Assembly (NCBI GenBank): GCA_030650395.1
Contig: JAUSDY010000074.1
Location: 113,926-177,925, forward strand
Reading direction: 5' to 3'
Length of the DNA: 64,000 bases
From: Acidobacteriota bacterium
GTDB taxonomy: Bacteria; Acidobacteriota; Vicinamibacteria; Vicinamibacterales; UBA2999
Shown in pieces: positions 8,808-18,300 of the stretch. A program made the translations under genes and the position numbers. How positions within the stretch are numbered: the first letter of the stretch is position 1; the number at the start of each line of letters is the position of its first letter. The notes under the pieces are model-generated. The model did not search any database, had not been told where the DNA came from, and saw only the letters and a list, made by a program, of their open reading frames with translations.

Positions 8808-10076
8808 ATGTTGAGTATTCCCGAGCTGGTTGTGTTCGTCGTCCTGGCGTTCTTTCTGCTCTTGCCGATCTACTGGGACTGGCGCTTGATCCGCGTCCTC
8901 TGGCACCATTCCGTCCGCCCCATTGTGCTGCCAACGTATCTGCCACGTGCCACGGCTCTGCTCTCCCTCCGCGGCGCCGATCCTTCACTGATTGACTGCC
9001 TCAGCGGGTTGCTGAATCAGGATTATCCGCAGTATGCCGTCTGCATCATCGTCGATAGTGCAGCCGATCCTGCGTGGGAAGAGGTGCAACGCATCCTGGC
9101 GCGGGGACACCCCGCCAACGTGCAGGTTCGTGTCGCCGTGCTGGCCGAGCACCGGGAAACGTGCAGCCTGAAACTGAGCGGTACCCTTCAAGCCATCGCC
9201 GGCCTGGACGAACAGATCGAAGTGCTGGCGCTCATCGACGCCGATGTCATTCCGGCACGCAACTGGTTGCGCAGTCTGGTTGAGCCTCTGCACGATCCTT
9301 GCGTCGGGGCGACGACGAGCTTTCCTTGGTACGCGCCGACGGACACCAGTTGGGGCACCCTGGTGCGCTACGTCTGGATGGCCGCCGCCGTCACGCAAAT
9401 GTTCTCCTTCCGGATTGCCTGGGCCGGTTCGCTGGCGTTCCATGCCAGGGTGTTCCGTCACCCCAGGGCGCTGGAGCGCTGGTCGCACAGCTTTTCCGAG
9501 GATACGGGTACGTTCGGCCTGGTGCGCGAACTGGGTCTGGCGTTGCGTTTTGTGCCGGAGGTCATGGCAGTGAATCCGGAGAGCATCGATCTGCGGAGTT
9601 GTTATACCTTCATTCGCCGGCAATTATTCGTCACCCGCTTTCAGCATGTTTGGTGGACGCCTCTCTGGATGCTCAATGTTGGAATCATCGCTGCCTTCCT
9701 GGGCGCGTGCGGGCTCCTGGCGGCGGGACTGTGGGCCGAAGACTGGACCTGGGTCATTGGCGCCGCAAGCTTGCTGGGGGCATACTCGTTGGCGTGGCTG
9801 CTGGCCTTGTTAGGCGCGGACAAGTGCATTCGCCGGATCGTGCGCCGGCAGCGTGCGGACGTTCCGGCCTTTCCACTGTCCTGGAAGTGCTTGCTGGCAG
9901 GTCCGCTCACGCTGGGCATGCACTTCGGCTGCCTGATCGCGGCGCTACGGTTGAAGGAGATTGCCTGGCGCGGCATCAGGTATGACATCTACGGGCCACA
10001 TCAACTTCGGATGCTGGGATATCAGCCGTACCGGCCTGCTGATTCTGTCAGTCAGACGGGGCAATCCATCTTGTGA
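8808..10076 (+). CDS. Glycosyltransferase family 2, membrane-associated
   Basis: MLSIPELVVFVVLAFFLLLPIYW...; IDADVIPARNWL, SEDTGTFGLVRELGL, C-terminal TM segments. Confidence 0.75.
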   Translation: MLSIPELVVFVVLAFFLLLPIYWDWRLIRVLWHHSVRPIVLPTYLPRATALLSLRGADPSLIDCLSGLLNQDYPQYAVCIIVDSAADPAWEEVQRILARGHPANVQVRVAVLAEHRETCSLKLSGTLQAIAGLDEQIEVLALIDADVIPARNWLRSLVEPLHDPCVGATTSFPWYAPTDTSWGTLVRYVWMAAAVTQMFSFRIAWAGSLAFHARVFRHPRALERWSHSFSEDTGTFGLVRELGLALRFVPEVMAVNPESIDLRSCYTFIRRQLFVTRFQHVWWTPLWMLNVGIIAAFLGACGLLAAGLWAEDWTWVIGAASLLGAYSLAWLLALLGADKCIRRIVRRQRADVPAFPLSWKCLLAGPLTLGMHFGCLIAALRLKEIAWRGIRYDIYGPHQLRMLGYQPYRPADSVSQTGQSIL

Positions 10077-10085
10077 GCCTTCCGC
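10060..10085 (+). repeat. Direct repeat r1, copy A (3' end of the glycosyltransferase gene)
   Basis: GGCAATCCATCTTGTGAGCCTTCCGC, identical to 13125-13150. Confidence 0.85.
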
Positions 10086-10139
10086 CAGATAGGGAACACT
10101 TGTGGTCTACTGAGCTCTCAGGGACAAAGGGAAAGGACC

Positions 10140-11684
10140 ATGCCTGCCAAGAAGCTAAGGGTCGTGCTGATCAAGCCCAGCAAGTACGAGCCCGCTCATC
10201 GAGGGGGGTACGTGCAGCGGTTTCGAAAAGGCTTCATGCCCAACAGCACGCTTCCTTTTATCCGAAGCATGACGCCCGACGAGTTTGACGGAATCCCGCT
10301 CGAGGTATTCGCGATCGACGAGTATGTGCAGACCGACCTTGACTACCTCGAGCTTCTGAAAAAGGCCGACTGTCCTGTGCTCCTGGCCCTGGTGGGCACG
10401 CAGAGCCACCAGTTCCAACGGGCGCTCGATCTCGCGCTCTTTGCGAAGAGCCGCGGCGTGGACCACTGCATCATCGGCGGCCCGCACCCCATGACCTGTG
10501 ACACGACACAGCTGCACGGGCGCGGCGTCAGCTTTGCGCTGGCCGAGGCGGAGCTGATCTGGCCCTCTATTCTCCACGATGCGGTGCAGGGCGAATTGCG
10601 GCCGGTCTATGGCCAGAGCGAGCGCTGGCAACGGGAGCTTGATTCACCGGTCCTGATTCCTCCCAGCCGCAGAGAGTTGCGCCGCCACGTGGTGCCCATG
10701 CTCGGGATCTATCCGGCTCGTGGCTGCCCGTACACCTGCAATTTCTGCTCGGTGATAAAAATTGCGGGGCACAAGGTCCGGAGCCAGACGATCGCGACCA
10801 CCATTGAAAGCCTGCGTGCGGCCAAGCAGGCAGGTGTGAAAATGATCATGTTCACCTCCGATAACTTCAACAAGTATCCGGAGGCGAAGGCGTTGCTTCA
10901 GGCGATGATTGACGAGAAGGTCCAGCTACCCTTCTTCGTACAATGCGACGTACAGATAACGAAAGACGAGGCGTTGGTTGAGCTTCTTGGAAGAGCGGGA
11001 TGCTTTCAGATATTCGTCGGGGTCGAGTCGTTCGATCGCGCGATCCTCAAAGCTGCGAAGAAATTTCAGAACAAGCCTGAAACGTACGGCGAGATCGTCA
11101 GACTCTGTGAGGCGCACGGCATCACGTCGCATTTTTCGAACATCATCGGGTTTCCTGAACAGGACGAAGCCATGATCCTGGAGCATCTCAGCGTCCTCCG
11201 CAAGATGCGGCCGCTGTTTGCCTCCTTCTATATACTCGGGCCGATTCCGGGCTCTGAGCAGTACGATGACTTCTTGCGTGAGGGACTGATCACGGAAAAC
11301 AATCTGGACCGTTTTGATACCGTGTCCTGCGTGTGGCGGCATCCCCGGCTCAGTGAATCAGAGCTGGAGGATCTCTGGCGCCGGTGCTATCGGGAATTCT
11401 TTACCGTGCGGGACATCGCGAGCAAGCACCTCAACCCCGCATGGCGGCATCTATCGTTATTCCTTCACATGATCGATATCGGGGCGAGTATCTTTTCACG
11501 CTTCAGCGCCAGGCGGGGGATCCATCCCATGTCGGGTGGGATCGGCCAAGTGGGTGTCGATGCTGTGTCCGATTACATCGGGTTGCGGAGGGCGTTCTGC
11601 GGCAGTGACCTGCTCCCCCTGCCGGCGAGCCTCTCTCTCTCGCAGGCCGACGAAGCGTTCAATCGGCAAGCCAGAGCACACTGA
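10140..11684 (+). CDS. B12-binding-type radical SAM protein
   Basis: PARGCPYTCNFCSV radical SAM motif with an N-terminal Rossmann-like cobalamin-type region. Confidence 0.85.
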   Translation: MPAKKLRVVLIKPSKYEPAHRGGYVQRFRKGFMPNSTLPFIRSMTPDEFDGIPLEVFAIDEYVQTDLDYLELLKKADCPVLLALVGTQSHQFQRALDLALFAKSRGVDHCIIGGPHPMTCDTTQLHGRGVSFALAEAELIWPSILHDAVQGELRPVYGQSERWQRELDSPVLIPPSRRELRRHVVPMLGIYPARGCPYTCNFCSVIKIAGHKVRSQTIATTIESLRAAKQAGVKMIMFTSDNFNKYPEAKALLQAMIDEKVQLPFFVQCDVQITKDEALVELLGRAGCFQIFVGVESFDRAILKAAKKFQNKPETYGEIVRLCEAHGITSHFSNIIGFPEQDEAMILEHLSVLRKMRPLFASFYILGPIPGSEQYDDFLREGLITENNLDRFDTVSCVWRHPRLSESELEDLWRRCYREFFTVRDIASKHLNPAWRHLSLFLHMIDIGASIFSRFSARRGIHPMSGGIGQVGVDAVSDYIGLRRAFCGSDLLPLPASLSLSQADEAFNRQARAH

Positions 11685-11690
11685 CGTTAG

Positions 11691-11711
11691 GGTTGCAGTC
11701 CCTCTTGCCAG
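11691..11711 (+). repeat. Direct repeat r2, copy A
   Basis: GGTTGCAGTCCCTCTTGCCAG; 20/21 match to 13185-13205. Confidence 0.75.
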
Positions 11712-11761
11712 GCTATTAACCGAGCGGTTCAGGCCCGAATAGCAGGCGCGTCTGGGCATCC

Positions 11762-12379
11762 TTAGGGATGCCAGCCATAGCGAATGTCGCGACGGACGTT
11801 GGACACCGCCTGTTCGGCGTTGAAGGTCCAGTACTTGTCACCATGACGCCGAATCACATCTCGTGCCGCGAGCGCCAGAGGCAGCGCGCGCTTCGGCCGC
11901 CGAAGTTCGCGAAGGACAATCGCCATATTCACCTGCAATCGCGCTGCCCAAAGCGGATCTCCGTTCATCTCGAACGCTCGGCTGGCCTCGCGGTACGCGC
12001 GAAGTGCCAGCGGATTACGGCCCGTCATACCGAGGAGCGAACCGTAGTTCAGCAGAGTCTTTGCTAGGGCAGCAAGGTTGCCCTGTTTGCGCAAAGCCCT
12101 GAGAGCCTTCTCGTAGAGGGGTTCCGCTACCTTGTATCGTCCACGCTTTTGCAAGACGACGGCTCGGTTCATCTGAGCCAGTGCCTCGTTCTCGCGATCG
12201 CCAATGCTCGTTGAGAGCGCCTCCGCGCGCCGTAGTGCATCCTCCGCCTCTTGGCTAAGTCTAGTTGCTCTCTTGCGCAGCAAAGCGGCGTGCAATCGTT
12301 CTATGGTGGCCCGATCTCCTGGCGACAGAGTACGTACTGGTGCCGCGGTACGGACCATTCCTCGATAGAGATGCTCCAT
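11762..12379 (-). CDS. TPR-repeat protein
   Basis: Helical repeats: ALAQMNRAVVLQKRGRYKVAEPLYEKALRALRKQGNLAALAKTLLNYGSLLGMTGRNPLALRAYREA. Confidence 0.6.
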   Translation of the reverse strand: MEHLYRGMVRTAAPVRTLSPGDRATIERLHAALLRKRATRLSQEAEDALRRAEALSTSIGDRENEALAQMNRAVVLQKRGRYKVAEPLYEKALRALRKQGNLAALAKTLLNYGSLLGMTGRNPLALRAYREASRAFEMNGDPLWAARLQVNMAIVLRELRRPKRALPLALAARDVIRRHGDKYWTFNAEQAVSNVRRDIRYGWHP

Positions 12380-13124
12380 TCTCTGGAGTTCCCACTTGTC
12401 GCCAAGCAGCCGAATGCGTCGGCTACCAGACGGTGCTCAAGCGTCAGGAAACCGCGAAGTTCTGGGCGATAGCATCCCGAGTGCAGGCTTTCGTCTCCTC
12501 CAAGGACGACCGTTTGCGCGTCGTCGTTCCCACAAGGAAAGAAGGCGAGCTTCTTCTCGAGCTGCTGTCCCAGGTCGTCGACAAGTTGGACCAGGCGATC
12601 GAGGAAGGCCGGCTGGAGATCGTCACCCGTTCGACGGAAGCAAGACTGGTCGCAGAAGGGCAGGTTGCTCCCACAATTCTTCCCGGCCCAAGAACCAACA
12701 GGGACAGACATCTCGACGTGTTTGCATCGAAACGGATTGACGAGTTTGCGTATCCATACGAGGCTCAGGTCGAGATCGCAGCGCAGGGGCGACTGTATGA
12801 GCGTTGGTCAAGAACCGTCACCGACGACAACCGCGTGAGGTTTCTCGCCCCACTTGGCTTCGCTCCGTCGCCTTCGGCGACCTCGCGGGACTGCGAGACG
12901 CGCCCTCGTATTGCCGTAGAAACAACGGAGGGTCACGCTGTAAAGCTGGTGCGCGAGTCTGAAACGTCGAGCGACCTCGACATTGATTCGCTCGCCGATG
13001 GCGTCGGGGCACGGGACTCTGAGGAGGAATCGTCATTCCGTGAGGCCGGCTCGAACCTGGACATCGGTAGTCGTCAGCGTCTGCAGGCCAACCTGAATAA
13101 TCTCGTGCAACCCCTTCCTGGCGC

Positions 13125-13150
13125 GGCAATCCATCTTGTGAGCCTTCCGC
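13125..13150 (+). repeat. Direct repeat r1, copy B
   Basis: 26-bp exact match to 10060-10085. Confidence 0.85.
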
Positions 13151-13180
13151 ATGATAGAGAAAATTGGCGGCTGCACCGCG

Positions 13181-14119
13181 TCATGGTTGCAGTCCCTCTC
13201 GCCAGCGGCGATCGGGCGGGGTCAGAAGGCCAGCCAGAATGGTGTAAGGTTTGCTCCAGAAGCGTCCGCCCCAAAACACCATGCCAGCACCGCGCAACAT
13301 GGTCTGCCACGGCCAGCGGTTTCGCGTGCGTGCGGCGTCGGGACTGGTTTTCGCCAGCACCAGCGGGTCCCAGCACAGCCGGCCGTCCTCGAGTACGAAC
13401 CCATGCCGTCCGTACAGCCGCTTGATGGCCCCACTGTATTTCTTCCGATTGCTGTTCAGGTGCGTCACAAAGCGGCCCGCGGTCAGGTAAAACGGCGCAT
13501 GCACCACGAGTTTCCCTGCCGGCCGCAAATAGCTGGCGAACTGGGCAACCATCTCCTCCGGGGCATGGACATGCTCCAGAACATCCAGGCAAACCACGGC
13601 ATCGAATTGTCCAGGTGTCAGCTCGCGGGCATCCTGGATCATGCGCACCGGACATTGCAGATGCTCAAAGACGCGCCGGGCAAATGCACAGTTCAGTTCC
13701 GAGACCTCGAAATAGGTGACATCGAAACCGCGCTGCGCCAGGAACACGCTATCGAAGCCGGGGCCGTCTCCGAAGGTCAGAATGGTCCGCGGCCGATCCG
13801 GGCACCGGTCGAGGTAATCGCCCACCCATTGACGCATCGCAAGTTTCTTTGGGTTCCGGTTCCAGACAACTGAATCGTAAAGAAACGAGTCGGTCTGCTC
13901 ATAGAACCGCATCAACGCCTCGTTCCATTCGTTGCGAATGATGCCGGACTGGCGAACCTCCTGGTCCACGTTATGGCCCAGGCGCAGCTCCTCGTGATAG
14001 AGGCGCTGACGTACCTTCTCGACCGGTTGGCGGGTGACCTCGGCAATGAGGTCCACCAACTGGCGGTTGTCTCCGAGCGGATGGACCAGCGGAGATTGAG
14101 GAGACATCCCGTGCGTCAT
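13181..14119 (-). CDS. SAM-dependent methyltransferase (class I)
   Basis: TILTFGDGPGFDSVFLAQRGFDVTYFEVS...FDAVVCLDVLEHVHAPEEMVAQ; starts 14 bp after the thioester reductase stop. Confidence 0.8.
   Translation of the reverse strand: MTHGMSPQSPLVHPLGDNRQLVDLIAEVTRQPVEKVRQRLYHEELRLGHNVDQEVRQSGIIRNEWNEALMRFYEQTDSFLYDSVVWNRNPKKLAMRQWVGDYLDRCPDRPRTILTFGDGPGFDSVFLAQRGFDVTYFEVSELNCAFARRVFEHLQCPVRMIQDARELTPGQFDAVVCLDVLEHVHAPEEMVAQFASYLRPAGKLVVHAPFYLTAGRFVTHLNSNRKKYSGAIKRLYGRHGFVLEDGRLCWDPLVLAKTSPDAARTRNRWPWQTMLRGAGMVFWGGRFWSKPYTILAGLLTPPDRRWREGLQP
13185..13205 (+). repeat. Direct repeat r2, copy B (3' end of the methyltransferase gene)
   Basis: GGTTGCAGTCCCTCTCGCCAG; encodes WREGLQP* end on the minus strand. 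Confidence 0.75.
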
Positions 14120-14133
14120 GGTTTGGAAGCTAG

Positions 14134-15282
14134 CTAGCTCTTCACGATCTCCTGTAGCACGTCGCCGCCGATACTGCCCGTCCTGCCCCAGTTGTCGCGG
14201 ATCGCAAAATCGATGAGCCGGTGCATGCACTCACGGTCGATCGTGGGGCAGGGCAAGTCCGGGACGGCCGCGAGGGTGTTGGTGCAATCGAAGCGTGGCT
14301 CCTCGGCCCAGTAAGGCTGATAGCGCGATACATACGCGTAGAACATCTTTTCCAGCGTGTTCAGTTCGCCTTGCTTGAGAGCATCCGGTCCGGCAAATGT
14401 GGGACCGGAGTAGTTGAGGTAGTCGGAGACGACGTCCTCGATTTCTCGTGCGGTCACGCAGTGTTTGGGGGCGAGATGGTAGGTTCGTCCGTGCAGCTCG
14501 GGGTTAAGGAAAATGCGCGCCATCACTGCGGACACCCAGTCCACGGGGACGAAATTGCGCGGCTCATCACCGGTGAGATTGATGCGCATTGGCTCGTACA
14601 TGCTGCCATCGGGTTGGAGCTTCAGGTGCTGGCGGAACAGCCAGATAAACTGGAGGTAGGTGTACAGTCCGTGATAGCTCACGGTATATCCCGTGCGCGA
14701 ATCGCCGACGATGATCGCCGGCCGGTACACGGTCACGCGGTCGAGAAAGGGCGCCGACCGCACCAGCTTCTCCGCCTCACATTTACTGTGTTCGTAGTCG
14801 TTGCGAAACTCCTGGCCGCGGTCCAGCTCCTGCTCACGGACGAGACCTGCGCGTTGGCCACAGACATAAGCCGTTGACACGTGGTGGAAGTCGCGGAGGC
14901 CGACCGCCTTGCAAAACTCGACGAGGTTGCATGTGCCCGTGAAGTTCGAGAGCCAGGGTTCGCCGGCTCGGTCGGCTCCGACGAAGGTCAAACTGGCCGC
15001 ATTGTGAAGCACGCTGCCGCAGTTCTGCGCCACCCAGTTACGTGCCTCCTCGTTGAGGCCAAGCCCTTCCTGGGTGAGATCGCCTTCAAGACACACGGGA
15101 CGGGCCAGCGGTTGCCCCAGTTCGCGCTCCCAATGTGCGAGGATACGTGCCAGCCGTTGCCGTCCGGATTCTCCGCCGTGAGGACGGATCACGACCACGA
15201 GCCTGGTTCCAGCCTGAAGCAAGTCGCGCACCAGGTACTGCCCGACCAGACCGGTCGCACCGGTTAGCAAAACACGCTTCAA
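14134..15282 (-). CDS. NAD(P)-dependent thioester reductase / extended SDR
   Basis: MKRVLLTGATGLVGQYLVRDLL...VLHNAASLTF...HVSTAYVCG...YEHSKCEAEKLV. Confidence 0.8.
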   Translation of the reverse strand: MKRVLLTGATGLVGQYLVRDLLQAGTRLVVVIRPHGGESGRQRLARILAHWERELGQPLARPVCLEGDLTQEGLGLNEEARNWVAQNCGSVLHNAASLTFVGADRAGEPWLSNFTGTCNLVEFCKAVGLRDFHHVSTAYVCGQRAGLVREQELDRGQEFRNDYEHSKCEAEKLVRSAPFLDRVTVYRPAIIVGDSRTGYTVSYHGLYTYLQFIWLFRQHLKLQPDGSMYEPMRINLTGDEPRNFVPVDWVSAVMARIFLNPELHGRTYHLAPKHCVTAREIEDVVSDYLNYSGPTFAGPDALKQGELNTLEKMFYAYVSRYQPYWAEEPRFDCTNTLAAVPDLPCPTIDRECMHRLIDFAIRDNWGRTGSIGGDVLQEIVKS

Positions 15283-15302
15283 TCCATCACCTCGAGGTTC
15301 TG

Positions 15303-18300
15303 TTACGGCTGTCCCACCGTTTGCGTCGCCAGTTCGCGGCCGACTGCCTCGGCCGGGATGTGCGTCGCGGCGTTTTCCTGCGGCAAGAGCAGATCCAGGA
15401 GCGATGTTGTTAACTGGTCAATGCTTGGCCCACGCATGAAGGTCATCGTTGGTATGTCGATGTGCAGTTCCTTTTTGATGCATATCGCCAGTTCGACCGC
15501 CATCAGCGAGTCCATCCCGAGGTTGGTCAGCGGTCTATCGGTCTCGAGCTTGGAAGGCGTCGTGCCCAGCACCCGAGCGACCACCTCGCAGACCTTCCCC
15601 TGCAGTTTTCCGTGGCGCTGGTCCGGCGGCGTGCTCCGCAGCAGTTTCTGCAGGGACTCGCCTTCGGTCAGCTCGGTGGCGCTGCCCTCCCCGCTGCCAC
15701 GGGATTGCAACAGGCTCAGGCGCGGCGACTCCTTCAGAACGGGGAAGCTCTTGCGGACCAGCGACCAGTCAGCGCGGAGCACCGTACTTTGTACGGTATC
15801 GGTCTGGAGCAGCACACCCAGGGCATCGAGCATTTCGCGTGCGGGCAGGGGCGTCATGCCGATGTTTTCGAGGTGCCGAGCCAGTGCCGTCCGCGCTGCC
15901 ACGACACCGACGTCGCGGACGACGCCCCAATCCACCGCCAGCGCCGGCAGGCCTTGCGCCCGGCGATGGTGGGCCAGCATATCGAGGAACAGATTGGCGG
16001 CCACATAGTTGCCCTGCGCGGGATTGCCGATGACGGCCGCGCACGAAGAGAACATGACGAAGTGCTCCACCGGATCGTTGCGCGTCAGCGTGTGCAAGTT
16101 CCAGGCTCCGGCCACCTTGGGCGCGAGCACGCGCTGGAACCGTTGGGGCGTCAGCTCCAGCAGCGGTGCATCGTCCAGCACCATGGCGGCGTGGAAAACT
16201 CCTCGAATCGGCGGGAGTGTCTGTCGCGCCTCCGCCAGGACGCGAGCCACATCGTCGGTGGCCGCGACGTCTGCCTGTGCCACGGTCACCGTGGCGCCGG
16301 CCTGCTGAAGCTGTGCGACTGCCTCCTGAGCCGCCGCAGACGCTGCCCCGCTTCGCCCCAGCAGCAACAGGTGTTTGACACCGCGCTCGACCAGCCAGTG
16401 CGCCGCCGCCAACCCAAAGCCGCCGAGCCCGCCGGTAATGAGATAGGTTCCATCGGGACCGAGCACGGGTTGCGCCGGCAGTGCGGGTACGACCGCGACG
16501 TGCGCTTCCTGCATCGAGACCACGACCTTGCCGATGTGCCTGGCCTTGAGGAGCGTGCGAAAGGCTTCCCGCACCCGACCGACCGGATACACCACGTGCG
16601 GCAACGGGCCAAACTTGCGCTGTTCGACGAGCTGCATGACCTCGCGGAATAGCTTCGTGGCTAGGTCCGGGCGAGAAGCGACGAGGCGATCGAGATCGAC
16701 GGCGAAGAATGAAAGTTGCTTGAGGAACGGCCTGAGCCCCACCTTGGTGTTGAACTCCAGGTCGCGTTTGCCCAGCTCCACAAATCGGCCGCACTCGCGC
16801 AACAGCGACAGGCTGCGCACCAGCGTTTCGCCGCCGAGCGAGTTGAGGACGACATCGACGCCCTCGCCACCGGTGCGGGCAAGAACTGCATCGACGAAGT
16901 CGAGGGAGCGGGAATCCATGACGTGCTGGACTCCGAGCGATTTCAGGAAGTCGCGCTTCTCCGGGCTGCCCGCCGTGGCGTAAATTTCCGCGCCCAGCAA
17001 CTGGGCGAGCTGAATGGCTGCCAGTCCGACCCCGCCGGACGCCGCATGAATCAGGACGCGTTCACCGGGCTGCAGCCGCGCCAGGTGGTGCAGGCCATAG
17101 TAGACGGTCAAAAATACGACGGGCAGCGTCGCAGCTTCCTCAAAGGTCAGATGCGAGGGCTTGCGTGCCACGGCGCGAACATCGGCAAGCACATGGGAGG
17201 CAAAACTCCTCGGTGCCAGGCAAACCACGTCGTCGCCGATGCACAGCCCTTCCACTCCCGCGCCGATGGACACGATGCGCCCGGCGCATTCGAGGCCCAG
17301 GTGTGATCCCGAAAAAGTGCCCTCGAGACTCGCCTCTCCCAGCAGGTGCATCGCCTTGGCCACATCCTTGAAATTGAGCGGCGTGGCCATGACCTCGATT
17401 TCCACCTGGGGCGGACCCGGAAGGGAACGGGCGAAAACGCGGAGACTCAGATCGTCCACAAGGCCGGAGTGGCTCGCTTCCAGGCGGAAGGGAAGCGCCA
17501 CACGCGACCGACTGCCAGGCGGGGCCATGGCGTTCACCGGCGCCGCAAGGTCGAGCGGCACAAGTCGATGGACGTAGCGGTCCTGGCCGCGGAGCGCCAC
17601 CTCCGCCTCGCGGCCGTCGGCCAACAACTCCCGGGCCAGTGCCTGGATCTCGTCGCGGGCGCAAGCCGGGGTCCCCGGCGCGCGTTTTGTGCGCGCTGGG
17701 GTGGAAGCCGGGCTGAGGTCCAGCAACGCGCACCGCAATTGAGGATGCTCATTCGCCAGGACGCGGCCGATACCCCACATGACCGCTTGGGCGGGAGCCG
17801 CATCCGGGGTCCCCGGCGCGCGTTTTGTGCGCGCTGGGGTGGAATCGCCGGCCACGGCCTGTGCTCCGCGTGTAATGAGCCATAACCGCGGCTCACTCCG
17901 GCCGGATTCCGTGCAAACACGGGCCAGTTCCACCACCGACGCACCGAGCCGCGCTTGTTGCTCGACCAGGTCGGAAAGCTCCGCTGTCTCGATGGCCGGC
18001 AGGTCGAGCGACCAGAACGAGGCGATTCCAGCCAGGGGCGCTGTGCCGGCGAACTCGTCGAGCAGCAGCCGTTCCAGGTCCGCGCCCTGCCAGGCCAACA
18101 CCGTGCGAGCGCCCAATTCCTTGAGTGCCGCGGCGAGTCGTTCGCCTTGCCCCGCGCGGTCGGCGAGGATGAGCCAGTCTCCCGGCGTCCGCGCGGGCAG
18201 GGTGTCTTCGGTTGCTGGAGAGAGCGTTGGTCCCCGAGCCAGGATGACGGCGTGCGCCGACAGCGCTTCTATTGCCGCGAAGCCGCCGTCCCGCAGCATT

